Below are positions 11,045 to 23,149 of a DNA stretch of 64,000 nt, piece by piece. Location: positions 1 to 64,000 of the forward strand of contig CAJNDS010000249.1 in assembly GCA_905221605.1 (NCBI GenBank), in the 5' to 3' direction. Positions within the stretch are counted from its first letter, which is position 1, and each line of letters starts with the position of its first letter. This DNA comes from Symbiodinium natans. Lineage: Eukaryota; Sar; Dinophyceae; Suessiales; Symbiodiniaceae. The translations under genes were made by a program, and so were the position numbers. The notes beneath the pieces are model-generated. The model made no database searches, was not told the DNA's origin, and was given only the letters and a program-made list of their open reading frames with translations.

Positions 11045-13351
11045 TGTTGGCGTTGCAGAGCGACATGCTCGTGCAGTTCGGGGTGCAAGGAGGGTACTAT
11101 CTACGGACAAACGTTTCACGGGAGGATCTTGCCTCAGCTGACAAGTAGCATGCAAGTCAGGTCCCTTGGCACGCATCACCGCTTCAATGCCGCGCTGATA
11201 GAAGTCCACCACGGGGCGCTGCCGCCTGCAGCATGGTAATCATGGTATGAACAGATTTGTTGATAAGGCGCTTCAGTGCCCTTCAGTGCCCTTCAGTGAC
11301 GCTCCCACGGCAAACCTGCAGCGCATCCGACTCGAGCTTAGCATCACATACACCTTTTCTGGATGGAGAGTAGGACGCCCTGGAGGCCTATTTGCTAGAT
11401 GTTTTCTGGTTGTCAACTCGTTTTTGTCATGTTTCATGGCAAAGTACTGTCATGATAATGCCTTTTTCAATTTGAAATTTATTCTTGTTTTTTGCCTTCT
11501 GAAACCCCAAAATCAATTAACTTAAACCCAGCCAAAACGACAAGCTGAGTTCTGGGCCGCCACGCGTGGCGCAGGGCCGAGGTGGCCAGGACGCCAAGGG
11601 ACTGCGAAGAGGAGGAGGTGCCCGTGCCTAAATCTCGCCATATCCTGGGTCGTGGCTTCGTTTCTGAGTTCGGGCGAGGCAAAAGGGGGGGCCTAGAATT
11701 TTACACCATATCACTACTATGCTCGAAGGCTCGCAATACGTTGAGGGCTTGACATGGTCTGACCATTGACGATAGAGTTAGGCTACTGAGGGCTGTTCAT
11801 GATCCTTGTCCGTGAAAGAAGCGGCTTCAGAGCAGAATGCTTGAACCCCTTGACCAACAGTTGCTGGAGCTTAACCCCCTGCGCTGCCGGAAGGTGGCTC
11901 TTGCAGGCTTGGAAGCTGGTACCCCTGTTGGGAATGTGCCAAACGCCAGCGAAGGCCACGAGTTATCTCCCTGCTGGGGGCGCTGTCCTGGGGTGGTGTG
12001 CCGAAGCGTGAGGAGCTTGTGGACTACGACGTGTTTTTTTTTTCCATGTTTTTCCCGAATGCAGGCATCCGAGCGTTTTGTCTGCACAAAGCGTTCGCAA
12101 GCGTTGATTTTTGTTCATGTTTCACAACGCCGATATGTAAAAAGTACAGGACACTCACGAGGATGTGGCACTTGGAGTGCATCATCCTCTGTTGCACTTT
12201 TGATCATGGTACTTTGAAAAGTGCAGACAGTCACGAGGATCAAGCACGCCAGGTGCGCCAGAGGGTTGGAAATGTTGTCGGCAGCCGCTTTCGTTACCTT
12301 CGTTCGCCGAGTGCGGAAGAGTGTTGCTGGAGTCCAGCCTAGGGGCCCATGCAAACGCTGCATGGCAAGATGCGCTGCTTGGCAAGCTTCTCGTGAAGAC
12401 TTTCCCTTGAGCCCGCTACATGGCAACTGCAAGCTGCAGGACGCATTGCAACACGGCTTGTTCTGCAACTCCAGCATTGCAAGGTTGGCTGGAATGAAAA
12501 GTCGCCACAATGCGGATGGTCTAGGCGAGGTCTGTGACGTGTCGGCTGAGCGTTCCTGTTTCAGTTGACTGAAGTAGGGATATGCCCGATTGAAGATTTG
12601 CTGAGGGAATGGGGATGGGTTGTGGTTCAGCGACGACAGCAATCGCCGTTTTCTTTGCGGATTTTGGGGGCAAACATTTGCGGAGCTGGCGCGCGAGCTT
12701 CGGGTCAACGAGGCGGGTCACGGTGTCGAACCGGTGTTTTCTCGTTGCGATGGTTCGACTGAGTGATCTTCAACATATCCGCTTCATGTTATGGTAGTAC
12801 GTGCCGTGAACTTCACGGTGACAGTCCACAGAACTCCAATCCCAAATATCGGTGGCTGGAGAATACGTTTGCGATGAGCAGACGGCGGCCGCCCTTCTGC
12901 AAAAGATCGATGGAGAGGACGCAGGACGTCTGGCGTTGCTGATGATGGTGGTGCTTCCTTGTCGGTGCCGTGGTCTGGCAACCAGCCGGCAGGATGTCAG
13001 CTGACGGTCCCCTGCCTGGCTTCCGTGAAGAATTGCAGGCTGGCGATGCGTACGTCCACACGCTCTGAGGGGAAGGGCTTTGCCAGGGAGTCCTTGAGCG
13101 CGGAAATCCGATTTTCGTGCCAGTGTCTGACTGAAATCGGTCACGAGCCCGTGTTTAGGCTTTGCCAAAAGTCGCGCTTGAAGATCGATTCAGCGACTGG
13201 TTTCTGCACGCCAGGAAGGGTGCAACTGTAGTGTCTCCGAGGAGAGATTGCTGTTGGCATCCACAGTTTTGGCCGACTTCAGTGGAAGCCCGCGTGCGAC
13301 TTGTGCGAGTTCGGATATCTGAGCAGCTTGTGTGGGTCAAACTCACGACGG
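11045..13351 (-). CDS. multi-exon gene candidate, unknown protein
   Basis: Minus-strand exon-like stretches from high to low: about 13283-13350 (REFDPHKLLRYPNSHKSHAG), about 13190-13282 (SAKTVDANSNLSSETLQLHP), 13016-13130 (ENRISALKDSLAKPFPSERV, then DVRIASLQFFTEA), about 12815-12930 (LLQKGGRRLLIANVFSSHRY), about 12570-12765 (TRLVDPKLARQLRKCLPPKS, then AKKTAIAVVAEPQPIPIP), and 11045-11225 (RPVVDFYQRGIEAVMRAKGP). The 13016-13130 stretch starts after TTTCAG/TCAG and ends at AG before GCAGGGG, a possible GC donor. Frames differ between stretches, so introns are required. I know no family for it. Large frames on the plus strand here look less natural. Confidence 0.45.
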
Positions 13352-13398
13352 CAGGTTAATGTCTGTCTCGAACTGCTCACAGAACGAAACTAGAAAGA

Positions 13399-13401
13399 GA
13401 T

Positions 13402-13448
<47 letters not shown>

Positions 13449-13480
13449 GTGAGAGAGAGAGAGAGAGAAAGAAAGACACA
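13399..13480. repeat. (GA)n microsatellite
   Basis: About 80 bases of GA dinucleotides are interrupted by GAGC and GAAA units. Minus-strand Ser/Leu-rich frames across it are products of the repeat. The stretch 13480-14090 holds no exon I can support. Confidence 0.9.
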
Positions 13481-14095
13481 GACCGAAAAACAGAGACGAA
13501 GACAGGGTAAATACAAACAACAAAGAATGAGTAAGAATAATTGTACAAAAGAAGTCATAAAGAAGAGATGTAAGCAGATGCAAGCATCTTTTCGGATTAC
13601 TATGGTGTATCGTCTCCGTTGTGTTCGCCGTGCGCGTATCACGTGACGGCATTCGGGTCGGTGGCCCCTTTCAGGTTTTGTAGTAAGGGTTACATATGTG
13701 ACAACTTTCAGATTTGAGGGATCGAGAATTGGAACCAAGGAATGGAGAAAGCCCCCAACAAACAGGAAACACAGACGGTCATGGAGACAGGATGGAAATT
13801 CATGGGGTCCTGCAACAGTCCTGAAAAGAGCACACCAAGCCTGAGAACATCCCTTGGGAAGCCCCTCTTGCCGCGCAAAAAGGCAATTATGCTTGTCATG
13901 CTTTTGGCAAGCCGCTTCGAAGCCAAGCCGAAGCCACATGATTTATTATTGTTTGCTGCTGCGCACGCCCTTTTCGATGATAATTCGCACCTGCACTACC
14001 AAAATCGCACGATTTTCATGAAATGAAATTATACAGCCTCCGGCCTTAAACTTACACATCCTCCATTCAACCCTGAGGCCCCAATGATTCCAGAG

Positions 14096-16176
14096 CTACC
14101 GCCGAATTGCCCGAACACCGTCACTTAATGCCTCCACAAAACCTTGAAGATCGGAGTCCTCGCTGGACTTGGGTCTCGCCTTTGTGGCTGCAGCGAGGGC
14201 TTGCTTTGCCGCGCGGTCATCTGGCCTGGAGCTTGACTACTGGGGCTCCAAGCTTCGAGTCAAAATTCAAATTTGCAGCTGGAGAAAAGGACATGCGCAT
14301 GGCAACCTCACCCCAGTCAGCCCCAGTCAGTTTGCATACGAGCTAGCAGCTATCACGCCGTCAGGGTGGGTGGGGGGGGGGGCGGGGGGCTTGTGTGGGG
14401 TGGAGGGAGGGGGGGTGGGTGGCGAATGCTTGGCTGTGTCGCATGAGGCAAGAAGAAACTGGACATAATTACCTCGACTTCTTAACTATTCAGCACGCCA
14501 CCTGCAATCCTATAACCGCTCCAAGAAAGCCGTATCACTTGAAGGCGAACGGCTCTTTGTCCAAAGCTGCGCGGAAGTTGGCAGCTGCAGCGCCGAGGTC
14601 GCCGAGGCCCTGCCAGGCGAGACCAAGTCGGAAATGTACCTCATGCGAGGGCCAAAAGAGGACCAAAAAGAGGGCCAAAGCTCGCTTTGATTTGGGGGTA
14701 AGATGTCTCGGGGTTCGGGTCTAGATGCCCGGTCGGAGAGTACAGGAGCAGTACAAACGTTCATGTTTGCAGCAATAATGGCTTGCGACGGATAATTATG
14801 AGCCCTGCAGGCCCACGAGGCCATCACGGCCTGTTCATACCCCACCTTGGCACTGCCCGGTGCAAGCCGCAGCGACTGTTCACAGTCCGCCCTCGCTTCC
14901 TCCCAGCGCTGCAGCTTGACCTGCTAGGATTCGGAATCTCGAAAGGGTTTGGAGGGGGGCCTCTAGGACGGGTTCAAGCCTACAAGGCATGATGGCTAAC
15001 GGGTCTTCGCGACGGCCCGAAACCTGAAGAAGAGCCCACGCAAGGCTGCACGGCTGTGGCTTTTGCAACCTGCTTGCGTGAACCTCCTGCCGAGAAAATG
15101 GTTCTAGTGATTCTGCCTATGCGAACTTAACAAAGCACTGCTCGTTCGTGGCCTGGGGGGGGTATGGATGCGGTAGGACTGGGTTGCCGTTGGGGCGGAA
15201 GGATCCTCAGGCGATCTCAGGCGATCCGCTTGTGGGCATTGTGACTTTGCGCGCTGCTTGTCGACCGACCCTGACAGGAAAGTAAAAGCATTACGAAGCT
15301 CTGAAGCTTTGAAACTGTTACGAGACATCGTCATCGTCATCATCATCCATGCAAAGGTCTCTTTTGGGATTTGACGGTGATTTCTAGTAAAGCCAAAACA
15401 GCCAACACCATCCCGTGCTTCTGGTGCTCTCAATCCCTTCCTTAGCTAGTCTCCTAAATTGGCACAGCCTACGTACGCAATCTGAAGGTCTCTGGCCATC
15501 ATCATCATTATCGCGCCTAGAACACCCGCAGTAACACCTTGCCTGTGCTAAGGAACGGTTCGCAAAGAGGGCAGCAGCAAGCTCGGAGTCCGACTCACCA
15601 GGAGGAAGCCTTGGGCAGTGGCGGACTTTCGAGCATTGGGCTTTGAAGTTTGCCTTTTGGTATTTGGTCGTGTCCAGAAAGAAACTTCACTTCATCTGAC
15701 CTGGAAGGTCATGCAAGAGCTTCAGGTTTTCGGGCCGGTGTGGCTTAAAGTTGTGTGCGGGGTCCTTGTGGCTGATGAAGACGCGGTAGGAGGACTTCTC
15801 AGACTCGAAAGAATGGTTGCTCGAGACTTCTGTCGGCTCCCGATTGATAGGGAAGGATACGTGGAACTGTAGAAGAAAGGGCCGCTTTGCCGGGTGTTCG
15901 TTGTGGTTTGTCAGCTTGGCCAGTTCGCGCGAGGCAAAAACACAGCAACTCGTAACGACAAGAAAGCATGCTCCGAACACAGAAAAGCAGATGGATTTCG
16001 ACTGCAAAGTCCCATAAAGTCCCAAGCCAAGCAAAGACAGCAAGCTCCTAGTCTTCTCAACCTGGCCTTACCGCCCCATGAAGCGGCCTCTCTAAACAGA
16101 GTCAAGGCACCATTTCAATGCTGACGAGTAAAGATCCCGCGCGTCGGCATACCGGCCTTCTTTCAGGCTGGCGTTC
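14096..16176 (-). CDS. TPR-repeat protein, C-terminal five exons
   Basis: Five minus-strand exons join in consistent phase: 16176-16111, 15609-15543, 14920-14846, 14639-14539 and 14225-14096, with the stop at 14098-14096. Introns are GT-AG except the second, which uses GCAAGG as donor. The joined protein shows TPR 1 (LKEGRYADARDLYSSAL), TPR 2 (LFANRSLAQ joined to KLQRWEEARADCEQSL), TPR 3 (RLGLAWQGLGDLGAAA), then a capping helix (DDRAAKQALAAA) and a short acidic tail. The spacing matches the 34-residue repeat. Such three-repeat domains typically bind the C-terminal tails of Hsp70/Hsp90 or other partners, as in co-chaperones and TPR-type prolyl isomerases. The 5' part was not found, so the exact type is open. 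Length so far is about 145 residues. Confidence 0.85.
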
Positions 16177-16291
16177 CTGAAGCTTGCAGTTCACCCGAGA
16201 TTCTCCCGAAGCCAAATCTTCCACCCGAAAAGCTACCCTGAACAAGTTCGTTGCCCGAAGATCCTGAAAAGGTCCTGAAGATCTGGTGACA

Positions 16292-17280
16292 TCAGAAGAC
16301 AGGCAATTGCACAACGACGTGGGCCCGGAGTGATGAATGCATCCAAAGTCTGAGGGCCCTTTCCTCCTGAGAAAGATGCACCGTGCCTGTAGGGGTTTCC
16401 GTCAGTTCCAGGTCAAAGCTTCCGAGATCTTCCGAGTTGGACTTTGGGGGGGGGGGGGGGGGGGAGGGCAAGCGCGAAGCCGATGTCGAGCTGAGAGCCC
16501 TTACACCACTGGCCACTACTAATCCCACAAGATCCCTACCCCAAATCAGAGTTCTAATTCATGTCAGGGCCACTACGCATTTTCAAACGGAACCAACATG
16601 TTGAAACTCTCAAAGTTCTGGAGACATCCAAGCGTCCCAAGGTCCTTGAGGCGTCTCGCCTCTTCTTCTCTTTCCTCTGGGCTCAAAGTGGCAGGGCTCA
16701 AAGTGGCAGTCCGCGTTGCCAAAAAGAACCTCTATAAACTCCGTTTATCAGGGTTATTAAGCAACCACTTGACCACTGGCCCTCAGAGGCGAATCGCCTC
16801 CATGGACCCCGCAGAGACCACACAACCCGAAAGCTCGCCTCCTTCGGCCAGGTCGTTGGCTCTGGCACCGTGAGTGATGGCCGCTTGCCCGTCTCCTCCT
16901 GTTGAAGATTTCGCTGTCCACAAAAAGGCATGAGGGGAAGGTACGTGTACCCCTGTTCTTGGAAGGAAATCAAAACACTAGCTTGGCGAGTTTCGTCCAC
17001 CGAACCAGACCAGTCATCACATCACCAGTCGTCGAAAATTAACAGAAAACGCTTGAAAGGAATGCCCAAGCCCTCTTGTGGGGAGCGGAACTGCGCACTG
17101 TGTAGGGATGAGGGGGCTTGGGACTTCAAGTCTTGAGAACCTTCGCGGAATACTTCCCACAATCATGCCAGCATCCGGTTTAGTTCGAAGGGTTCTCGGA
17201 CTCATCGAATGCCGCGTCTCCTGTTGGCTTACGAAGTCCTCCGAAGTCACCACGACCTGAAGCAAACGGCATGTCAGCAC
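16292..17280 (-). CDS. possible upstream exons of the TPR gene
   Basis: Upstream of the first TPR exon the minus strand has several open, protein-like stretches: 16292-16380 (EERALRLWMHSSLRAHV after TTTCTCAG), about 16390-16435 (LGSFDLELTETPTG), 16850-17000 and about 17180-17270 (VVVTSEDFVSQQ after CTTCAG). None could be joined in phase to the exon at 16176, which needs two bases from its upstream partner. The N-terminal domain of the TPR protein would be expected here or further up. Confidence 0.2.
16446..16464. repeat. G homopolymer run
   Basis: A run of about 19 G. Similar runs of 9-25 C or G occur near 2460, 2664-2747, 5369, 14370, 17630, 36548, 38791, 39280, 39583, 42681, 42757, 48600, 48627 and 56740. 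Such runs are rare in most genomes and are a hallmark of this window. Confidence 0.9.
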
Positions 17281-18719
17281 TGTTGCTTCAGACCTGAGGG
17301 ATTGGGAGGCCCTGAGCCATTATGAAGGGCTTGCGAAAAAATGCCCTGAAAAGCCCAGCGCACACAGTGAACCACAAACCTTGTGCTTTCGAGTTCTGGC
17401 ATGCCGGGAATGCTTGCGAACAAGCAATCAAGTGATGCGCGTTTGTAGGACATTGTAGGACTCGAAAAGAACAAGAAAATGAGGAAGCTCTGCGCATTGG
17501 GTCGCCTGGAAACCCGGTTGGCTGCAAGCAGCCCCGTTGCGTCATCCTAGCACTTCGCACCGGAAAACAGCCCTATTTAAATGTTCGTCGGCCAAATATG
17601 ACACACCCCACCTCCTCCCCCCCTTCCTCCCCCCCCCCCCGCTCTTCGAACATGGTTTCAGGCTGCCTCGTGAAACCACCTCGAAGGCTTTTTCATTCGT
17701 GAGACTCTGAGAGTGTTTTTATGTCGAATTCCATAAAGCGTGACAATTGCAGACCCCTTAAGCTGGAAATACAGAGTCTTATACAGAATCTTACCAGCTT
17801 CCCCTCTGCAGTGCCTTCTCGTGTGAGCGCCGCGGTGGGGGCGGGGGCTCTGCCAGTATCAGGCGGGAGCCATCTCTCCTTCGCTTCGCACGCAGACTGG
17901 CAGGCCAAGCACAGCGGCAGAAACCGCACAATGAGTTGGCCGCATTGTCAAACTTTCTCTCATGTTACATCCCACAATCCGAATACCCAAAGGATCAAAC
18001 ACCGAATGCCCTGACTGGCCTAAGATATATTTATACTGAACGCCTAATGTTGTCCAACCAGGGTTCAGGCCCTGGGCGTGCAGCGGCTCGTCCAGAAGAA
18101 GTTCTTGCCCATCTGGGCGCCTGGCGTCGCTTCTTGGTTTCTTGGGGGTCGTTAGGGTGGTTTTCCTTAGCTTTACTTCGAGACTGATTATATTGTGCGC
18201 GGCTGCAGCTACAAATTGCAAACGGCTTCATGTCAAGTTGTCCTCAAAAATCTGCGTGCAAAAGTGCCTTGAGCTTGAGCTGGGATTGAATGTGGACCAA
18301 GGTTGGCAAAGTGCGGAAGTGCCGGGTTGGGGCAGCTGTCGGAAGTTCGGTGATGGCGGCTCAGGAGGGTGATGGTGTACCATTTGTGATTATCATTAAA
18401 CCCATAATCCCTACAGCGGGAAGGGAAGCCCTTCCAAATGCATCTCCTCAGATCTCCTCAACTAGCATACAAACTGTACAAACTGTGGGCCAGGCTGAGT
18501 CGATTTTTCCACCTAACCCCCAAATCCCAAATGAACATTCCAAAATCAACCCACAGAAAGCGACAATGGTGCTGCCCACACTCCCCCTTCTCCCCTCCAA
18601 AGAACCCGCAACAAGACCCGTCACACCAGTGCAAAGCCCGGCAGTACACCCCCACCTCCCCCAACGAACAACCGAACAGCCCTAAAAGCCTAAAAGCCCT
18701 GAATACCCTAAACGGTGAC

Positions 18720-18811
18720 TTCAAGAATTTGAGGTGCCTTAAAGGAGTGCTGGCCGCATCGGGCAGCTTGAAGCGGTGCAGGGCTGCCAGGGTCTTCAGT
18801 GAGGACCACAC
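18720..18811 (-). CDS. internal exon, unknown protein
   Basis: Bounded by a GCTGCAG acceptor and a GTCACC donor, this is open for 30 codons plus two bases (VWSSLKTLAALHRFKLPDAA, then LRHLKFLK). The leucine spacing is helical. Function is unknown. It lies on the same strand as, and 100 bp downstream of, the open stretch at 18910-19161, so the two may be exons of one gene. Confidence 0.4.
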
Positions 18812-18909
18812 CTGCAGCATCTGCAGCATCTGCAACATCTGAGTTGAGGGGAAATTCGGAAATTCAGGATTTGTAGAGGTTGAAGAGCCCAAGGACCCCT
18901 GATCCAGGA

Positions 18910-19161
18910 TTAATGGTTTCCAAGCAGGGCTGGAGCAGCAGGACGGTTCCTGAACAACCTGAAACCGCCCCGGAGATGGAGCTGGTGAACCGGTGAGATG
19001 TTCAACAAAGGACTGAGATTCTTCAGGTCGTGGAGACTGGCTGTTTTTACGAAAAAAGCCAACTGCGGGCTTAGCGTTTCATGCCCGGGCACTTTGCTGC
19101 CGAGATCGTCCTCCTGAACGCTCAGCACCTCGTGCAAACAGTGTGCAAAAAAACTCAACAT
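18910..19161 (-). CDS. exon-like open frame, unknown protein
   Basis: An 83-codon minus-strand frame with natural composition (LHEVLSVQEDDLGSKVPG, then LAFFVKTASLHDLKNLSPL). It is likely shorter than the full frame, with ends set by splice sites I cannot fix. A weaker 120-codon frame lies at 17859-18221 on the same strand. Confidence 0.3.
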   Translation of the reverse strand: MLSFFAHCLHEVLSVQEDDLGSKVPGHETLSPQLAFFVKTASLHDLKNLSPLLNISPVHQLHLRGGFRLFRNRPAAPALLGNH

Positions 19162-19324
19162 CCGAAATGCAAATTGCTGCAGATTCGTACATCAACATAT
19201 CTGAGGCATGCCAAAGTTCGTGAAACCTGCGACTCTCCACCTACTTACACCGTCCACCAAGTAGAGAGCAGGGCCACGTGTAGCGGCTTGCTACCTGTTC
19301 CAACTAATTTGAACTGAGGCTTTA

Positions 19325-19800
19325 CACGTTCTAAGGCAAACGGCCCTGCGTTTTGTCTTATAGTTTTTGGGCAGTTTTATCGGCCGCAGTAAAATGTCTA
19401 CTCTTAATCAAACTTGATACGTTTTGCGCAAAAGAATTTGACATGAGTAAATTAATGTACAAATCATTGAACAACATTTCAGTCAGGCTTAACTAATTTC
19501 AGGTCATGTCGATGAAAATTCATCAGGAATGTAGACTAAGTAGTTTTCACGGCATTGCTTAGTTTAATGCCTTTTTGGGTAACTTTACACTTTTCTACTT
19601 TTTGACTAGAGTTCATCAACATTGACAAGCTTAATGATTTTTCTATATTGCAAAACAATTCAGCCAGGTGTGATTAGTTTCAACGAGCTTTAATCGGTGT
19701 ATGCTGTTGATTTGTTAAAATCTTCTTTAATGGCTATGTTCAGCTAAACAAAACTCGTTGTCATTAATTTGCAAGTAGGTTTTGAGTAATTCGCCAGCCT
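19325..19800. other. AT-rich island, no gene seen
   Basis: This half kilobase is clearly more A/T-rich than its surroundings. It holds weakly related pieces (AACATTTCAGTCAGGCTTAA and AACAATTCAGCCAGGTGTGA), suggesting an old tandem or dispersed repeat. It carries stops in all frames. It may be intergenic or an old insertion. Confidence 0.6.
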
Positions 19801-19992
19801 CGTCTCCCCAAGAAACGCAAATCCTTAGAGCCGAACCACTTTTTAGTTGGGCTCAAGGATAGCGTTTGAAAGTTTAAGCTGAAAGTTTAAGGCTCAGCTC
19901 AGGGCTTCAAGCTGTACGGCTTTGGTGCGCCTCCTCACGTCCGCCCGGCAACCGCAGTGTCAAGGTAATGCCGGTGGCGCCGGGGCCAGTCA

Positions 19993-20217
19993 TCAAATGG
20001 GGAGGAACTTGGACTCCAGGGTTCGTCGGGCCACTACAGTACCATGGATCGCACAGGTCGCCTTAAGGCACATCCCAGATACGAGCGCAGCACCGACATG
20101 CCGAATGCTGAGCAGAGGAATGATCAGCACACTCGACGACATGCCTAGGTTACTCGCTACCTGAAAGCAGATTACAAAATGGCTTCCAGGCTGAAACATC
20201 TCGTGTCTGGCAGTCAA
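19993..20217 (-). CDS. exon-like frame with hydrophobic segments
   Basis: After a TTTCAG acceptor near 20164 the minus strand reads VASNLGMSSSVLIIPLLSIR, then HVGAALVSGMCLKATCAIHG, down to a stop at 19993. The two hydrophobic runs could be membrane helices. I do not recognise a family. It may be a terminal exon because the frame ends naturally. Confidence 0.35.
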   Translation of the reverse strand: MTARHEMFQPGSHFVICFQVASNLGMSSSVLIIPLLSIRHVGAALVSGMCLKATCAIHGTVVARRTLESKFLPI

Positions 20218-20256
20218 GGTTAGATTGTGTTTCCTGGATCACAATGAACACCCTCG

Positions 20257-20974
20257 TCATGTTTGAAACTCAGGTATGCACGGCAGGAAAAGGAGAACTC
20301 CTGTTGACAAGTTGACGTCGAATAGGCCGCCCATCCTATGTTCGATCAAAGAAACGCTGCTGCAGACCCGAGCACACCACACCATTATAGGATTCGGAGG
20401 CCCGGCGCATGTACTGCTGCTGAGCTTCGTGGGTTTTTGACGGAACTTGCAAACACTGGCCCCGCAACTCCGCCTCCGAAAGTCCTGGTAACTATGAACG
20501 GCTGTCGGTCTGAGAAGTGCATGAGTCATGCTGCATGAGGCTCGCGGGCTTTTGCATTTGGCAGCCAACGCTGCATCTCTTCTTGTAGATGTACGCGCGT
20601 GAGCAGGAACTGATGTCAGGGAAGCTTCACAACATACGGCCTTTCTCAATTCCGAACAACACCACGGGGAGTGTAGGGCCTATCAGTGGCTTTGAGGCGG
20701 TTTCAGGGGTTACGCCTACTGTGAGCCCCCCATAGGCTCTGAGGATGTGGCAACGTAGGGTTTTGCTAGCTGGTTTCGGTTCACTGTTCGGTTCACTGCG
20801 TTTCACTCTTCCTTCTTTCAGGGGTCTGGGGATGCCGAGCCCGGGCTGCAGTTCCTGCGGCGGAGAGCATTTTTTCAATCCCACAATAGCCCGACACCCT
20901 AACAATCTCTGCTCATCTCTGCACTGCGCATCATTCCTTAACCCACGCTGCTCTGATCTGGGGGCCCTAGACAC
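20257..20974 (-). CDS. two overlapping open frames, weak gene candidate
   Basis: Minus-strand frames 20627-20974 (115 codons) and 20257-20649 (130 codons) are open and moderately protein-like (RTSTRRDAALAAKCKSPRAS). Neither has a recognisable motif, and splice borders are unclear. The stretch 20980-22740 has only short weak frames (22116-22382 on minus being the best) and is otherwise unassigned. Confidence 0.2.
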
Positions 20975-22742
20975 CCGCGCACAGCTGCCTGCACGAAACT
21001 CCGGCTATCTTCAGTCTATGACGAGTGTGAGAACCGCATCACTTGTGCCTCTCCCCCCTAAACCTTGAACTCTTCACCTGCCTTTACCTATATAAAACCT
21101 AAGCCAGTTGAAACTTACTTAAAGCCAAAAGTTCAATACTCAACAGCCGTCTTGCGCTACGGTCCTCTTGGAGGACACTCCAAGGCCGGCCAGGGCCGGC
21201 CGCTATGTGAGACAGGAAGAGCAAAGCAGCAACTCAATCACTCCACAAGACTCTACAAGGCTCATAGAAGATCTTAAAGCCACCCCTTAGTCTGGCTGAT
21301 GCCTTCCAAGGTAGCGACCAGCAGCAACCTGCGAGTTTCAGGTATCCAAACCTGAACACATCGTAACACCACGATCATTGAAGCCTGTCGACTGTCAGCT
21401 CACACAAAACCCGCTGAAGACCCGGTGGAATTTCACAAGGAGCTGCCGGTTTGGACTTGAACTAGCTTTTGCTTGTGTTTCAAGAGAAGGGGTGTTTGAC
21501 AGTCGCTTGCTGCAGCTGCTCCTGGCATGTGAGACGCGATGCAACCCACCCCAAAAAAACAAGAAAACGATGAATTCCCAAAGCCCATCAGCCGGTACCT
21601 GCACAGGGATGCCTCCAAAACGAAACGTTGAGCCAAGCCCTAAACCTTAACCGTTAACCTCTGGCCGGTCATCGGAAGACTCGGGGCCTCAGCGATGCAA
21701 CTTCCCAATCCTAGCCCTTAAAGCCCTCAAGTTGTCCGAGGCTTTTTGGGTTTCAGGGTTGCTTCCCTCTCTCCCTCCTCTTGGTACTAATAATTCACCA
21801 CATGCATCCATTATCTAGGGCGGTTTCTATCTCTGGCTCTTGTTAATGCTTGATCTGGAGCTGGGTTTTAATGTCTTGAGCTACGAACGAAACCGGCTTC
21901 GAGACCAGTCCAACCGCAAGCACCCATCCCCTGGAATCCATCCCACCTGTCCGTCTTGCCCATGAATCCGCCCTTGAGACCCTATAAAGGCTCAGGCTTT
22001 AAGTGAGTTGTAAGATTCAAGATCGAGAGATTGGGGTCGCGTGTGCCCATCCATGCTTTCCCGTGCCCAGCACAGGACTCAGGGTTCAGAGCTCGGGCTT
22101 TCAACAGTGCAGGTCCTACGCAAGGCCTACAATCAAGAGTTGGGCGTGGAATGTATCCATGTTCTTATTCATCTTGGCAAGGGGGCTCTGCGACTCCGCA
22201 AAGGAGCAGAATGTGAAGCCCTGAGGGCTTAAACACTGCCCCAACCAAGGCCCAGGCCGAAAGTCCCTCATCGAGCTTTTTAACGACACCTCGCTTCTTG
22301 ACATGAGACAGATTTCCCAAGACAACCGATGCACCTTTGCTGCAGGGAGAAGACTTTCGTTGGAGGTCGAGTCTATAAGCATGTCCTGCGCAATGCTTGC
22401 AATCTTTTGTAGTCGTGGAAGTTTGTCATTTGTCCCAAGAGTGGCAATTTCCCACCGACCAGAAAATCATTCTCTGGGAGCCTAGAAGCTGGGTACTGAG
22501 TATAGAAGGAGTGAGTCTCTTTAAATCCTAACCCCGGTAAAGGTCCTCTCCAAGTCGCCCTGTGAGCTCAACTCTGAGCTCCGCGCCAGGCCCTTGGACT
22601 TGAGAGCCGGCAGACCTCTCGGCGCGCAGCGCGATGATGGCTAAGTGGTAACCTTAAGTGGTAACCTGACATACCCTGACCCGGAAGCCTCATCGGGCAA
22701 ACCCTCGGAAGCCTCAGCCCTAGAGCCCAGCAACTTGAATGC

Positions 22743-23144
22743 TCAAAAGCGCTCAATAGCCCGATGCTCGATCGACCTGAAGAGCTGGTCTGTGTGGTTC
22801 TTAAGGCGAAGGTGCAAAAAATCAGAAGAACTACACAGAAGTACCCAAGCTCTACTATCGCGAGTAACTCGTCCTCGCTCTCTAGACAACCCCGGGACGT
22901 CTAAGTAGAGGTCCACAGTAAACCACCGATCCTGCCCGCTCGTGTCTGTAAAATCCATGAAGTTCCCCTTCCTGCTGCAGGGCCTTTGGGCGCAAGGCCA
23001 TCGATTTTGGGACCTGGGAGCATCGAGATTCTGGGGTTGGGGAATGTGACATTCAGTCGGATAGTTGCTCCGCAGCGGCCCAACCAATGGCGCTACACTG
23101 ACTGCGCCTGCCCATGTGCCTGAAAAATTCAAAAACCTAACCAA
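22743..23144 (-). CDS. exon-like open frame, unknown protein
   Basis: A 133-codon minus-strand frame whose later part is convincingly protein-like: GNFMDFTDTSGQDRWFTVDL starting after CTGCAGCAG, then RAWVLLCSSSDFLHLRLKNH. Part of the frame may be intron. Family unknown. Confidence 0.4.
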   Translation of the reverse strand: MVRFLNFSGTWAGAVSVAPLVGPLRSNYPTECHIPQPQNLDAPRSQNRWPCAQRPCSRKGNFMDFTDTSGQDRWFTVDLYLDVPGLSRERGRVTRDSRAWVLLCSSSDFLHLRLKNHTDQLFRSIEHRAIERF

Positions 23145-23149
23145 CTCAG

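Noticed and set aside
12115-12708. 197-codon minus frame
   Set aside because: A different minus frame over 12570-12765 is clearly better, so the long frame is at least partly chance.
15687-16043. 118-codon minus frame with signal-like hydrophobic start and natural composition
   Set aside because: It lies entirely inside the first intron (16110-15610) of the phase-checked TPR gene. It shows that by-eye protein likeness alone is not reliable here.
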